64,000 bases of DNA from Zanthoxylum bungeanum (GCA_019454045.1 SKCR01035577.1:145870-209869), one strand, 5' to 3'; shown: positions 10,090 to 22,072, counted from the first letter of the stretch. The notes: generated by a model from the sequence alone, not told the origin. A program made the numbers and translations.

Positions 10090-10215
10090 CAGTTCAGTGT
10101 ATTCGCGCTCGTGTAGCGTTCGTAAACGCGTTCGAACGGTAAACAGAAGGTTCGCGTTCATATAGCGTTTGATAACGCGTTCGTGCGGCGTTCTGAAATA
10201 CGTTCGAACGGGGTT
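10090..10215. repeat. CGTTCGAACG palindrome subrepeats in TAT1 LTR
   Basis: Three degenerate copies of a unit with TAGCGTTCGTAAACGCGTTCGAACGG-like sequence. The TAT3 LTR has five copies (58370-58640). TAT2 LTRs lack the array entirely. Confidence 0.75.
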
Positions 10216-10299
10216 ACAGCAGTGACCTCCAAAATGTAGAAAACAACATAACAGATACATGACCGGATGAATAGATGACACCTAATGAATAATAACGGG

Positions 10300-10910
10300 C
10301 TAAAAGGCACGACAAAGCATCGTGGTAAAGGATTTTAACCCCTCGAAATAGAGGACCTTTAATCTGACTTACTAAGCCCATGCGCAATGCAACATGGTGC
10401 ATGATTATGCAAGAAGATGACATACGAAACGAAAGGCGCGGCGAAGTATCGTGGTAAAGGTTCTTTAACCCCTCGAAATGGAGGACCTTTAATCCAACTT
10501 ACTAAGCCCATGCGCATCACATCATAATGCATATAAAAATAAAGATAACAATATCGGACTTCGTATACCCGATTGAACATATCTCACATCCAATCGAATA
10601 TACATTATCTGGCGTGGTAAAGCATCGTGGTAAAGGATTTTAACCTCTCAAAATAGAGGACCTTTAATCACACTTACTAAGCCCATACGCTAATAACACG
10701 ATGCATATAAGAAATAAAGACAACAATATCGGACTTCGTATACCCGATTGAACATATCTCACATTCAACCGAATATACATCATCTGGCGTGGCAAAGCAT
10801 CATGGTAAAGGATTTGAACCTCTCAAAATAGAGGACCTTTAATCGCACTTACTAAGCCCATGCGCTTTATCTCATCATTACATAAACAAATAACATGCAG
10901 AAATCAAGTA
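10300..10910. repeat. About 175-bp subrepeats in TAT1 LTR (four units)
   Basis: Units start near 10300, 10436, 10612 and 10787. Each carries GGCGYGGCAAAGCATCGTGG, then a GAGGACCTTTAATC segment, then CTTACTAAGCCCATGCGC. TAT3 has four related units (58749-59440). TAT2 lacks them, explaining its LTR being about 0.9 kb shorter. Confidence 0.85.
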
Positions 10911-12005
10911 GCAAATAATAAACAAATCAAAACAACATAAAACGAAATATGCGCCGTTTACTCAAGTGGTACGTGGAGTTGTATCCCGAGTACAGATCAT
11001 ACTACCGTCCATTCGGAATCGGCTATGAAATTTATGTCCGGGTTTTCATCCTATAGACCACGAGAGGTGACACATTTTTCATTTTATTCAAGAGCCACAA
11101 CATACATCATTTTACAATTCATGCATTTTCTATCTATTCAAGGGCCACAATCATGCACCAATAAACGACTCTCATGTGATAAAAATGAATAAAACAATTA
11201 AAAAGATAGATGGAAATAATAGGAAAAGTAGCCTCAGGTCTAACCTTTTTCGTCGACTCTCGGACTCGCGTTTCACGGTGATCGGAAGGGTGAAAGCTCC
11301 GTAATTTTTCTGGTTCACTGGTTTGCGTTTTTCCTCACTATATCGCTGCTCAAGCTACTATTTTTGCTCCGTTTCGCTGCTGTTTTCTCTGTATTTTCTG
11401 GTCACTATTTCAGGTGTGTTAAGGCTACTGTTTTGGGTGTTTCGGGGACTGTTTAAGGACTGTTTTGGGTCACTGTTTTGGCTATCTTTTGGGTGATTTT
11501 TTGAACTGTTTTATTGACAATTTCGGGGTGCAGTGAGTGACTCGGTGCGAGGCAAATTTGTGGGTGAAGTATGCTGTTGAGATGTGAGGTTTATGGCGAG
11601 TTGAAGAGGGAATTAACGTGCACATGTATGTGAGTGGAAGGCTATGGGGCAGTTATTTTTTGTTGCTAATCACGTGAATGAGCCCATATTTGAGGATTAT
11701 TTAGGCAGTTTGCGGTGAATGAGAGGGCTAGTTAGGCTGTTATTGTACGTGGCTGTCGTTAGGTGATGAGTGATGGCTGATGTGTGGGGACGTGTTTAGG
11801 CTATGCGTGAAGCAGTGAGTCGTGGCGTTGAATTGAGGGCTGAGGGGGGTTAGTTGCTTCGTAGCTCTAGGGCTTTGACGTTGCTGTGTTTATGGCGTTG
11901 AATGGTCTGAAGGTGCGCTTATGGGCTGGTGTGGCAGTTTATGTGAGGTGCAGTAATGTGTGATATACGTGTGAGTGAGAGCATGCAAGGGTTGGGAGAG
12001 GTTGG

Positions 12006-12014
12006 TTTTTTATA
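12006..12014 (-). promoter_or_regulatory. TATA box in TAT1 5' LTR
   Basis: The minus strand reads CTATAAAAAACC about 600 bases from the LTR start. It is the presumed promoter of the element's genomic RNA. Confidence 0.6.
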
Positions 12015-12615
12015 GGCAAAGGTGGTAGGGCTAATCCTTGCTTGACAAGGAAAGAGATTTGACATATAAGGGGGATTTGATTTAGTGTCAAACAAGGAAA
12101 TCCTAAGATTGAGGGGGGACAAAATTAGCTCAATTTAGGAAGTCAATATATTTAATTTGTGTTGTTTAGGCATAATATTTTGTTGATTGATTTTAATTAG
12201 GCATGATTTGATTTAATGTTTTATTTAATTTGGTATATGATTTAATATTTTATTTAATTTGGTATATGACTTAATTAATTATTTTATTTAATTTGGTATA
12301 TTATTTAATTAATATTTTATTTAATTGGGTTGTATTTTGAGGGCCTTGGGCGTGTGGGCCAAGTGTGGTGGGGTAGGTGTTGTGTTGGTTTGGTGAGTGG
12401 GTTTGGGCCAAGGTTAAATGGTTCTGGGTTTTTAGGCTAAATGTGCTTTAAAACGGAGGTCCAACGAGTGAGCCTGGAGCTAAACAAGCGAAAAAATCTA
12501 ACAAAATACCGATTCCCTTCCGACGACCGTTCCCCGCGACTTCCTCGACTTAAAAGGTAGTGTCTCCAAATGAGACTCATCATAGGGACTCACATGCAAA
12601 AATGCAGTGCCTACA

Positions 12616-12840
12616 ATAACAGTTTCCAAATTTAGGTACACACCCGAGGGTAGTTCCTAAAATTAGGTTTCTGCGGTTAAAACAGCGACTTTCGTCCCGT
12701 TTCCGATTCGCAGATAAATCTCAATCTGAAGTCAGCATCCTGCTCAAAGCAGATTCTGAACATCAGTGCATATTTATGTATCACACTAAGTATTTAAAAT
12801 ATAATTTTAATACTAGTAGTGAACATAATGTTGACAAACA
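12616..12840 (-). pseudogene. pol: COP-M1 protease / pre-integrase remnant
   Basis: Minus-strand translation of about 12720-12620 gives LRIGNGTKVAVL, then stops, then LPSGVYLNLETV. This is the conserved LRVGNG...LPSG stretch that follows the DTG protease motif in copia pol. The same words appear at 36180-36090 in COP-M3. Multiple stops leave it nonfunctional. TAT1 cuts it at 12615. Confidence 0.6.
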
Positions 12841-13135
12841 TATTTGAAGTCAGAGCCTTGCTCGTCTTCAATTCCTTCATGTCTGCTTTGTCCAAACGGC
12901 AGTCACGCTTCCGCGATCCTGTTTGCCACATTTAGGCAGACATTTTGGGATATGTCCTTTATCTTCCCAGAAGATTGTAATGATATTCGCCTTTGCCCAT
13001 TTCCACATTCCAGAAGCCTTTGGCCAAGCCTTGGGTTTCTAGAATATCGAAGTAAGGTGCGCCTTGCGCTACTTGCCTAATTGTAAATTTTGACTTTGTC
13101 TCCTTGAGAATAGTCATTAACTCTCCAAGAGTTAT
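12841..13135 (-). pseudogene. gag: COP-M1 gag C-terminal remnant with broken zinc knuckle
   Basis: On the minus strand this starts near 13110 (MTILKETKSKF) and continues through a Lys/Gly-rich segment to a damaged zinc knuckle, where KCGK and WKRDCR-like pieces fall in different frames, then the ADMKELK tail. It is clearly homologous to 36287-36598 in COP-M3. A stop after LLGR and a frameshift inside the knuckle kill it. Copia gag zinc knuckles bind genomic RNA; this copy could not. An opposite-strand ORF over the same bases is a shadow. Confidence 0.6.
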
Positions 13136-13777
13136 TTATTGCAATTTAGTACTTTTAAAATCTAAGGATAGATTCTTTGAAGATCCTTCAATTTCATTAT
13201 CATGCTTTAAGGATCTAATCCTTAGTTCTGATTCTGAAATTAAGGAGTCTACTGCGACAAGCTTAATGGATTAAGCACTAAAGTTATCATCACATTAATC
13301 TTCCAAAGATTATGCTCTACTATTTGCTTAACTCCGGGCTTAGGCTTAAGATGTTATTTTATCAAATAAAGTAACTTCTTAATTTTCAGGACTATCCTGA
13401 AATTTTACTCCCAATTTGAAATTTAAACAATTTAAATACATCTTCCCCAGGATTATGTTTTAAATGTAAATCTTTCAATTTTATCTTGATTTTAATAGTC
13501 CAACTATTTAATCAACGATTTTGGTACTATTTATTATAATGATACAATAGTCCAACTATTTAATCAACTATAATTTAATAGATTAAAATCAATTATATTG
13601 ATTACTATAATCCTATTATAAAATCAACTATAAATGAATAGTTTGAATATAATCCAACTATTTATTAAAAACAACATTTAAATATTAGTCCAACTAACAT
13701 TTAATATATTTGACGAATGATATTTGTTTGAGCGCGTATGGCAAGTAATTAAACGAATATTGCAAATTCAATTCTTG
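13136..13777 (-). pseudogene. gag: COP-M1 degenerate gag body, AT-rich with ATAGT/ACTAT hairpins
   Basis: By position (between leader block and zinc knuckle) this should encode the gag capsid, but I can read no conserved protein. It is AT-rich and contains short inverted repeats AATAGTCCAACTATT (13494-13508 and 13546-13560) and TTAGTCCAACTAA (13685-13697) amid ATAATCCAACTATT-like variants. COP-M3 has the same pattern at 36975-37180. Confidence 0.45.
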
Positions 13778-14252
13778 CCTCCCACTATTTTTTGGCGAGC
13801 CTCTAACCCTCTGTCGAGTCCTCGGGAATCCGTGTTTCCTAGTGGGCTAGGATCCCGTTAAATATCACACAATCTTGACTTTGGCCAACAAATTGTATGA
13901 TAATTAACTACATAGATCTATAAGATCGATTGGATCCAATCAAATTCCTAGATCCAGTAGGGGGACATCCAAGTCCGAAACACATATCTTATATATGCCA
14001 ATACATCCAATGTATTACCTAACCTTTTTCCTCTGAACCAACTAAGCCTTGGCTTTGGCACAACAAACTTAGTGATCCCAGTTAAGCGCGACCCATTGAC
14101 CATGGAAAGCTTCGTAATCAATGTCGATGGACAAGAAGTGGTCTTGACTTTGGCAAAAAAACCACAACTTGGACAAGACACTGATATGGAACAAAGCTCT
14201 CGTAATTCAAACACATCCTCGACGGACAAAGGCCTTGGCTTTGGTCAACAAG
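13778..14252 (-). promoter_or_regulatory. COP-M1 leader: four phased CTTGACTTTGGCCAACAAA copies
   Basis: Copies (plus-strand form) at 13874-13892, 14048-14067 (CTTGGCTTTGGCACAACAAA), 14143-14161 and 14234-14252. In sense order the spacings are 91, 94 and 175, then 102 bases to the GCCTCCCACTATT block at 13778-13790. The same layout appears in COP-M3 and, with different motifs, in COP-B and COP-E1. The role is unknown; RNA packaging or protein binding are guesses. Confidence 0.6.
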
Positions 14253-15791
14253 CCAATGCCAGTCTCGGATCTTGAGTGAGAATCACTCAATGGAAGGAAA
14301 AACGCTTAATATCTTTGGCAACCAATTTATTATCTTTGTTAAGGTCTCATCATCATACACCCTTAAACATGCATTCTAAATACATAATAAAGCGCGTATA
14401 AATAAATAATAATGATATGCGGATGAATACTTTACACATTGATCCTAGATCAAATCTCTCCCTTTCTCTCTCCCGCTAGCACAAGTATTTACTTCTACCC
14501 GTTACACTACACTTCTAAAGAAACCTCATTTACATTGAGGGGAATATGTGAGAAGAGAATACAAAGAATAAGGAGGTGATAAGGCTGGACACGCAGGTCC
14601 AATTAATAAATCAAATTTATTACAACAATTTCTAAAATTGCACCACCCTTCTGATATCCATCCGATATACATTATTCATGCATCGCAACCATGTATTCAC
14701 ACAAGCATGCTATCAATCAATCTAATAAAATTAATTAATATGATAATTAGTGACCATCCAATGTTCAAACAACGATTTGATTTTGCGCGAGTCAAACTCG
14801 TTTTGCGAATAAGTACTCAAAGTACGAATTCTCGAATTAAATTAAACTACATAATTAAATCCAATTCAATTTGTATTTAATACTAACTCGCTATTTAATT
14901 CCAAATTAAATATTACACTTTATTAATAAACCTTTTAAGACTTAAATTCCAAATTTTATCGTTACGGGTCTCAAAGCCCGATTAACATCCAACGTCAATT
15001 CAATTAAAGTCCAATGGGCTTTTAATTAATTTCTTAAGGCATGGACTTTTGGTCAACTCGGGTCAAACCGAATAACAAAAATCCAATCCGAGATTTACCC
15101 CATAAGCCCATAAATCAATTTAAGCCCATTAGACCCAATTAAACTTTAAAGGTCCATTAGTCGCATTTGGGCTTTATGGAAGCGGTTTTGGGCCCAATTG
15201 GATCTAACCAATTTAGCCTAAACCCATCTTGGTACAACCAAGCCCAACAAGCCCATTTACAACACAACAAGGCCAAATCCAATTTAAGGCCCAATATAAT
15301 TAAATTACCAAATTCCAAATTCCCAATTTAATTACACTAAGTGTATTACATAATTAATCACCCAAATTAATATTTCTAAAACATTAATTTACACAATCAA
15401 TCATGCTCAATTACAACAAAATATGTCCAACATATTTCATCAAAAATCAAACCCAATCATGCTTTATATATGTCTCGGCCAAGGGGAAATTTATATCCAA
15501 TTTCAAATCCAATCCAATTGAATCAAATTAAACATTAAATCAACATCCCCAACATGATTCTAACTCATCCAATGAATCAAAAAATCAAAATCCAAGACAT
15601 TAAAAAAGGGATCATTCTCGGCCAAGCTAAGATTTTGGGGAAAAAATGATCCAATCACAATTTCATGAAATCGATCCAATCAAACTTCAATTCAACATGA
15701 TTTAAGCATATTTAAACATCCAATTTAATTAAATCATGCTCAAAATCAATTTACCCAATTTTAAGCCCTAAATCAAATTTCATGCTCAACC
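14253..15791 (-). other. COP-M1 long AT-rich leader
   Basis: About 1.5 kb of untranslated leader between the phased motifs and the PBS. It is rich in CCAATTTAAGCCC-type phrases and matches 20590-22072 and 37755-39280 in the sister copies. No conserved ORF. Confidence 0.7.
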
Positions 15792-18197
15792 TGTAGGGGT
15801 TTTCAGGGGGTAATCCGGTAACGCAACGGAAGCGGTGAAAATCGTATTTTCCGTTTTCAAAAATTTTTCTCGGATTAATTAAATAAACATATTTATTTAA
15901 TATTCCAATAATCAAATTATGAAATAAAATTCAATAAATCATATTTAAGTGAATTTACCAAATTACCCTTACTTTGGTATTTTGTCCATTTTAGTCCGAA
16001 ATTGATCTAATCAATTTTGAATGATTCTAAATCATTTCTAAGATGAACTTAGCATGTTCAAAACATCAAAACACCAAAAGCACCAAAAATCCCAAATTAC
16101 TAATCCTTGGCCGAGAGCCTCACATAGGGGCAATTTGTGCCTTTTGTCATTTCATGCTTCAAAACACATCAAGATGTAATCCAATGAACATGAAACTTTA
16201 TATGCATCATATACACACACAAATACACAACATATATGAAAAGCCCCAAATTTGGAATTGGTCATGAACCCTAATTTTACAATTTCCACAAATTGGACAA
16301 ATTAGACCAAATACATTAAATCAATTACTTCAATCATCATTCTTCCATCCAATCCAAGTCTCAACACAATGAAACAACTCAAGATCAAATCTAGGTCATT
16401 TAAGAGTGGGTCAATAACTCTAGATTAGCAACATGGTTTCAAAAAACCTTAAAAGAAAGTTTACAACTACAATAGTCACAAGCTTCCTTCACCATACATG
16501 CTCAACACTTCAATCAAACTTCCATCAGCAAAAACACAAAGAAATAAAGAAAGAAATAATCTAAGAACATCACATGTTGAAGCCTAGAACCTAAGGAACA
16601 TTTTCCTCTCTAATAGCAAGTTTGAAAAACTTACTAAAATTCCAAGCTTTCTTTGATTTATCTTTCTTTTCTCAAGCTTTCCTTAGTTTCTTCAATGGAG
16701 TTTTTCTTTTGTAAAGTGTATTAGGTTAAGTGTAAAGTGAAATGAAAATCAATATATACTTGCACCAAATGTGCCTTGGCCGAATTTCACAAATTCAAAG
16801 ACAAGTTTTGTAATTTCATTTTCATTTCAAGCTTATGTTATCAACTTGCATAAATATCTTAATACAACTTTATTAGATATTTATTTAAGTCAACAAAGGC
16901 AACTAACATCATTTACTTAATATATCCTAATGTAAGATATTTATATTTTAATTAATTTAATCATTTAACAATTAAATAATCAATTAATTAATCAAATACA
17001 AATATATTAAATATATGTATAATATTTACATTAAATATTAAAAACATATATTCATTTAGGATATAAGTCAAATAACTCATTTTGACTATTAATTAATGTG
17101 TATTTAAATTAATCAAGTATTAAATGTAAATACACAATAATTAGGCAAATGACTATCTAGTCCTTTTAGCACGTATCTTGCGTTTAACCTTTAAACGATT
17201 TTATAAATAATCAATATTATTTATTAATGTTGCTCTAGTGCTCTACGAGTATGTTTCATTATTAAGACTCTCTAGATTCAGGTATATCCGTCACGAAATC
17301 TAATTTCGTGTCCATAATCTATCCACCCGTAGATTATGACGATCACGGATAATCTCGCTGAACCATACAGGTCGAGGTCATGGCAAATGTATAATTCCTC
17401 CGTCACAGGTATCCGGATAAATCCCAGAGATATAGATGTAAACGTCAAATCTCTATCGGGATTATCCAGTCGACTATTCTATTAGCAATCTCTAAAAGAA
17501 TGTTTAGAACTAGCTTCTAAACTTTACCACGGGCCCATGGTTTTATCTGATTGCTAATCATATGGACTACCTATGCTCTGATACACAGAACTGACGGATC
17601 CTATCTTGATACACATAGGACACCCTGAGGATCTATCTACACCCAACGAACAGCGGAGGTCTGATATAAATAGATCGGTGACGTGACTGCCGTCTAAGTG
17701 TAGAAGATGTCTCATGTGCCCACAATGGCATCTCAAGTCTAAGAATCACAAGTGCTACTCAACCCAAGAAGATTCTTATTGACGCTGATGTACCATCCAT
17801 TAGAATCTTCGGTGAGTCGTTCAGTGTTTATCCGCTATAAACACCTACACGTCTATACTAGTCTCCAAGACTAATGGTTCATTGAGAAACCATTGGAATC
17901 ATATATTCCAGTATACGACATGTACCGGTCTCAACGGGTTTACTATACTGACCAAGTAGTGTAAACCTTGACCAGGAACTGTCTGAGAATGACAACGTCA
18001 TGATACTTCTCAATGTCCGTTGCGACGCTTTTGCAACTGTATCATGACTAATCATTCTAGGGTCATTACGTCTTTACCATATAGAAAGATAGATTATATT
18101 ATAGAAACTGCATATATTATTCATAATAATAATGTTTTACAGAAGTATTCAACAGAAATACAACCGGGAATTGGCGCTCTGAGCACCAACCCCAACA
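15792..18197 (-). repeat. Solo LTR of the COP-E copia family, TSD CAACC
   Basis: On the minus strand the LTR starts TGTTGGGGTTGGTGC (18197) and ends CCCCTACA (15792). The first kilobase matches 52801-53900 of COP-E1 in reverse complement, including the TGGCAGTCACGTCACCGATC and CACGAAATTAGATTTCGTG blocks. It is flanked by perfect 5-bp duplications CAACC (15787-15791 and 18198-18202), with no interior or second LTR. This is the signature of LTR-LTR recombination after insertion. It is 2406 bp versus 2796 bp for COP-E1. Confidence 0.85.
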
Positions 18198-18202
18198 CAA
18201 CC

Positions 18203-18218
18203 TTGCTCAAGATACCAT
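18203..18218 (-). other. COP-M1 primer-binding site, displaced by the solo LTR
   Basis: The minus strand reads ATGGTATCTTGAGCAA, a mutated version of the initiator-Met primer site TGGTATCAGAGC seen at 22088 and 39298. It is separated from most of the leader by the 2.4-kb solo LTR. Confidence 0.65.
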
Positions 18219-20270
18219 TGTAGGTGTTTGCTAAGGTCCCAAGATCATTAAACAATCATGAAACATGTGCAAATACAAATCAACGAAGTTGCGGAATACT
18301 CACATCGATCGGTTGAGCGACGCTCGAGGCAACAAAACGAACTTTCTGCCCACTGGTACATGCGGTAGTGAGCTGCTACTGCCTCCTCCAAATTAGGCCA
18401 TGGGAGAGCTCCAAGCTTCGTCAAACGATTCCCGGCTCATGGGGGGACTTCCATATCACCTTCTTATGTCTCTTGGAGTTCTAGCTCTCTTGATTTTTGC
18501 CACAAAAACCAAGCACTCTTGCTTCCCTAGCTCACGGCAGTGAGCTACTGCAGAGGAGAGAAAAACAGCCCCAAGGGCGTGTGTGTAGAGAGGAGAGAAG
18601 GAAGAGAGTGTTAGGTTAAAATGATTTCAAAAACCAATTAAAACATATACCAAAATATTTGTGAAAAGCTTTCAAAAAGTCAACACAAAAATTTGGCTCC
18701 AAGAATATAATAACATTATATGTCTTTCAAGTTTTCAAAAAGCTTTTCAACAACTCCCATCAAGTCACATCTATCAATCAAGTTGTCAAGTCACATCACT
18801 CAAAGTGACAAGTGATTTGACGCTTGATGCGACTAATGATTTGACGCTTGATTTGACTTGCGTGCCGCACTCGAATTCAAAATGCGAATGCGCTCGCAAA
18901 CAATCCCGGGCTCGGGTTCGCTAATTCCAAATTAACGAATTTTCCGTTGCGTTGTAATTAAATGATTACGCCTAGCGAAATCACTATTCACATCGCTAAT
19001 GAATTAATTTTAAATTAACTCGTTCGCCGTAATTAAAATCTAATTTTAATTCCGCGTCGAAATCCAATTTCATTTAATATATCGAATATATTAATTTATC
19101 GATTAATTCCAAATTAATCGTTATCTCTCTTTTAATGATATTTTATCCCAGATAAAATATCTCCGCAATTAATCCCAGATTAATTTTCTCTCTCTTCTTA
19201 TTAATCCCAGATTAATTTAGAGTGCGAGTCATACGTCATCGGTGAATCTTCGGGAAGCGACCCATGAGATCCCCGGATATGTTGGCAGTAAATTCGGTCG
19301 TCGGACTATCCAAACACGTAAGTACCTCGTACTACGTTTATACCGATTTACAATACAAGGTTGGCTTCTAGCAAAGCGCCATGCCTACCCAATTCTCCGG
19401 AAATATCCTTACAGGAATATAGGATCTATATCAGGCTTAGTATACGTAGTATTGCGTATGTCGATCCAGTATCGGATGATCACGTGCTAGGTCTGGGGCT
19501 GGAATTGTGTCTGCCCCGTATGAAGCACATGTCGGATGTCTGGTAACTAGTCTCTATAATCGAATAAACATGACCTTGTCATTTTATCCCGATGACTACA
19601 ATACTTAAGAGAACCAGTACCGTATCCTACGTGACCATCATCTCCATTTGACTGGAGTGACACTTCCGTCTTGACATCACACCCAAAACAATACGATTCT
19701 CAATATACCCAGCATAGGCGTACACAGAACCTGTTAAAGCCCTGGACGACCGCAACCAAAGTATATTGATTGTCGCAAGTATTAGCGGTGCAAGTCTCAG
19801 GTTAAGACCAAATACACCTACCCTGATTTCGGACTTCCATAGACACATAGTCATATTACCAATGTAATTCCGAGGGGGTCTATCCAGAGCGAAGCTGTTT
19901 CCCGTACCATCGGTAAAACACAACCTCCTATTACACTTGCATGAGTATCCTATACCCAAATATATGAGAACTATGCCGTTATGCCCTCACAACGCGTACA
20001 AGTGTAATACTAGTCTTTTACGTATTTATCGATGTCCAATCTCGATAATACTCTGACTAGGGATATTTAATGATTTATCCTTCGTGGACTGATACTGTCT
20101 CATATCATTCTCCGTCCAGGAACAAATCATAAGGACCTCTCATCATTTATACATCTAGGTGATCTAATCACAAATGATAAGAGTGCAATCTCCTTTGTCA
20201 CATAGTTAATTTGTACAACAACACCATGATCTGTACAAATAGTGATGCTATGGGTCATAATTGTCCAACA
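18219..20270 (-). repeat. COP-M1 5' LTR, 2052 bp
   Basis: Plus-strand start TGTAGGTGTTTGCTAAGG, end CATAATTGTCCAACA. It is homologous along its length to 22089-24158, 31423-33423 and 39299-41319. The start differs from the family consensus TGTTGGAATTCTC. ORFs inside it are not conserved as proteins between copies. Confidence 0.82.
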
Positions 20271-20364
20271 CCAGTAAGGGGATATCCAAGTCGGAAACAT
20301 ATATCTTATATATGCCAATATATCCAATATATTACCTAACCTTTTTCCTCTGAATCTACTAAGC

Positions 20365-20569
20365 CTTGGCTTTGGCACAACAAACTTAGTGATCCCAGTT
20401 AAGCGCGACCCATTGACCATGGAAAGCTTTGTAATCAATGTCGATGGACAAGAAGTGGTCTTGACTTTGGCCAACAAACCACAACTTCTACAAGACACCA
20501 ATATGTAACAAAGCCTTCGTGATTCAAACACATCCTCGACGGAAAAATGCCTTGACTTTGGCCAACAAG
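20365..20569 (-). promoter_or_regulatory. COP-M2 leader: three remaining phased motifs
   Basis: CTTGGCTTTGGCACAACAAA at 20365-20384, CTTGACTTTGGCCAACAAA at 20460-20478 and CTTGACTTTGGCCAACAAG at 20551-20569. The fourth expected copy lies beyond the COP-M1 insertion point. Spacing matches COP-M1 and COP-M3. Confidence 0.6.
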
Positions 20570-22072
20570 CCAATGCCAGTCTCGGATCCTGAGTAAGAAT
20601 CACTCAATGGAAGGAAAAACTCTTAATATTGTTTGAGGGTTTTTCGTGTGCAAATTGGCAACCAATTTATTATCTTTGTTAAGGTCTCATCATCATACAC
20701 CCTTAAACATGCATTCTAAATACATAATAAAGCGCGTATAAAAATAATAATAATGATATGCGGATGGATACTTTACACAATGATCCTAGATCAAATCTCT
20801 CACTTTCTCTCTCCCGCTAGCACATGTATTTGCTTCTACCCGTTACACTACACTTCTAAAGAAACCTCATTTACATTGAGGGGAATATGTGAGAAGAGAA
20901 TACAAAGAATAAAGAGGTAATAAGGCTGGACACGCAGGTCCAATTAATAAATCAAATTTATTACAACAATTTCTAAAATTGCCCCACCCATGTAATATCC
21001 ATCCGATATACATTATTCATGCATCACAACCATGTATTCACACAAGCATGTTATCAATCAATCTAATCAAATTAATTAATCTGATAATTAGTGACCATCC
21101 AACGTTCAAACAACGATTTGATTTTGCTCGAGTAAAACTCGTTTTGCGAATAAGTACTCAAAGTACGAATTCTTGAATTAAATTAAACTACAAAATTAAA
21201 TCCAATTTAATATGTATTTAATACTAACTCATTATTTAATTCCAAATTAAATATCACACTTTATTAATGAATTTTTACGACTTAAATTCCAAATTTAATC
21301 GTTACGGGTCTCAAAGCCCGATTAACGTCCAACGTTAATTTAGTTAAAGTCCAATGGGCTTTTAATTAATTTCTTAAGGCGTGGACTTTTGGTCAACTCG
21401 GGTCAAACCCAATAACCAAAGTCCAATCTGGGAGTTACCCCATAAGCCTAGAAATCAATTTAGGCCCATTAGGCCCAATTAAACTTTAAAGGTCCATTAC
21501 TCGCATTTGGGCTTTATGGAAGCGGTTTTGGGCCCAATTGGATCCAATCCATTTGGCCTAAACCTAACTTGGTACAACCAAGCCCAATAAGCCCAATAAC
21601 AACTTTAAAAGCCCAAATCCAATTTTAAGGCCCAATATAATTAAATTACAAAATCCAATTTTACAATTTAATTACCTAAAGTGTATAACACAATTAATCA
21701 CCCAAATCAATATTTCCAAAACATCAAATTATCAAAATCAAACCCATATACATGCTATTTAGTCTCGGCCAAGGGGGAATTTTATGCCCAAATCAAATTC
21801 AATCCAATTCAACATTAAATCAACATTCCCAATTGATTTCCAACACATCCAATGATCAAAATAAAAAAAATCCAAGACAATTTAGGGCATGCTCATTTTC
21901 GGCCAAGCCATAAAATTTGCGGAAATTTATTCCAAACACAATTTAATCAAATTGATCCAATCAATCATCCACAAAACATCAATTAAGCATATTAAATCAT
22001 CCAATTTCATTATTCATGCTCAAAATCAATTTTACCCAAATTTTAAGCCCTAAATATTTTTCATGCTTTTAC
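20570..22072 (-). other. COP-M2 long AT-rich leader
   Basis: Collinear with 14253-15786 and 37732-39280. Noncoding; includes GGTCTCATCATCATACACCC and ACTTTTGGTCAACTCGGG phrases shared by all three copies. Confidence 0.7.

Larger units (their letters stand above)
2989..12615 (-). mobile_element. TAT1: Tat/Ogre-like element with gag but no pol
   Basis: A minus-strand element: 5' LTR 12615-9474, PBS 9470-9453, leader, gag pseudogene 8594-7101, tandem-repeat 3' region, polypurine tract 4935-4919, and a 3' LTR (4918 leftward) cut at 2989 by ATH1. No protease, integrase, RT or RNase H sequence lies between gag and the polypurine tract, so it depends on pol supplied in trans (LARD-like). It is inserted in the protease/pre-integrase region of COP-M1; the adjoining bases 12616-12620 (ATAAC) are the likely target duplication. 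Long LTRs, the TGGCGACTCC primer site and a hypervariable 3' repeat region are known Tat/Ogre traits. Confidence 0.82.
9474..12615 (-). repeat. TAT1 5' LTR, 3142 bp
   Basis: Plus-strand ends are TGTGGGAACACAG (9474) and GCAGTGCCTACA (12615). On the minus strand it runs U3 (12615 down to the TATA at 12014), then R/U5 ending at 9474 beside the PBS. It contains U5 hairpins (9508-9595), CGTTCGAACG subrepeats (about 10090-10215) and a 175-bp subrepeat array (10300-10910). The U3 half is G/T-rich (11400-12000) and then AT-rich (12160-12330). It encodes no protein. Confidence 0.88.
12616..20270 (-). mobile_element. COP-M1: minus-strand copia element, 5' part
   Basis: Copia element whose 5' LTR is 20270-18219, read on the minus strand. 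The interior is collinear with COP-M3 (36097-39298): leader, degenerate gag, then protease remnant, where TAT1 interrupts it at 12615. A foreign solo LTR (15792-18197) splits its leader just beside the PBS. The rest of its pol and its 3' LTR should lie left of TAT1, off the window. The adjoining bases 20271-20275 (CCAGT) are the probable target duplication within COP-M2. Confidence 0.75.

Noticed and set aside
12844..13080. Plus-strand ORF (MKSEPCSSSIPSC...) as a possible gene.
   Set aside because: Antisense shadow of the COP-M1 gag zinc-knuckle remnant, which is supported by homology with COP-M3 and by copia gag motifs.
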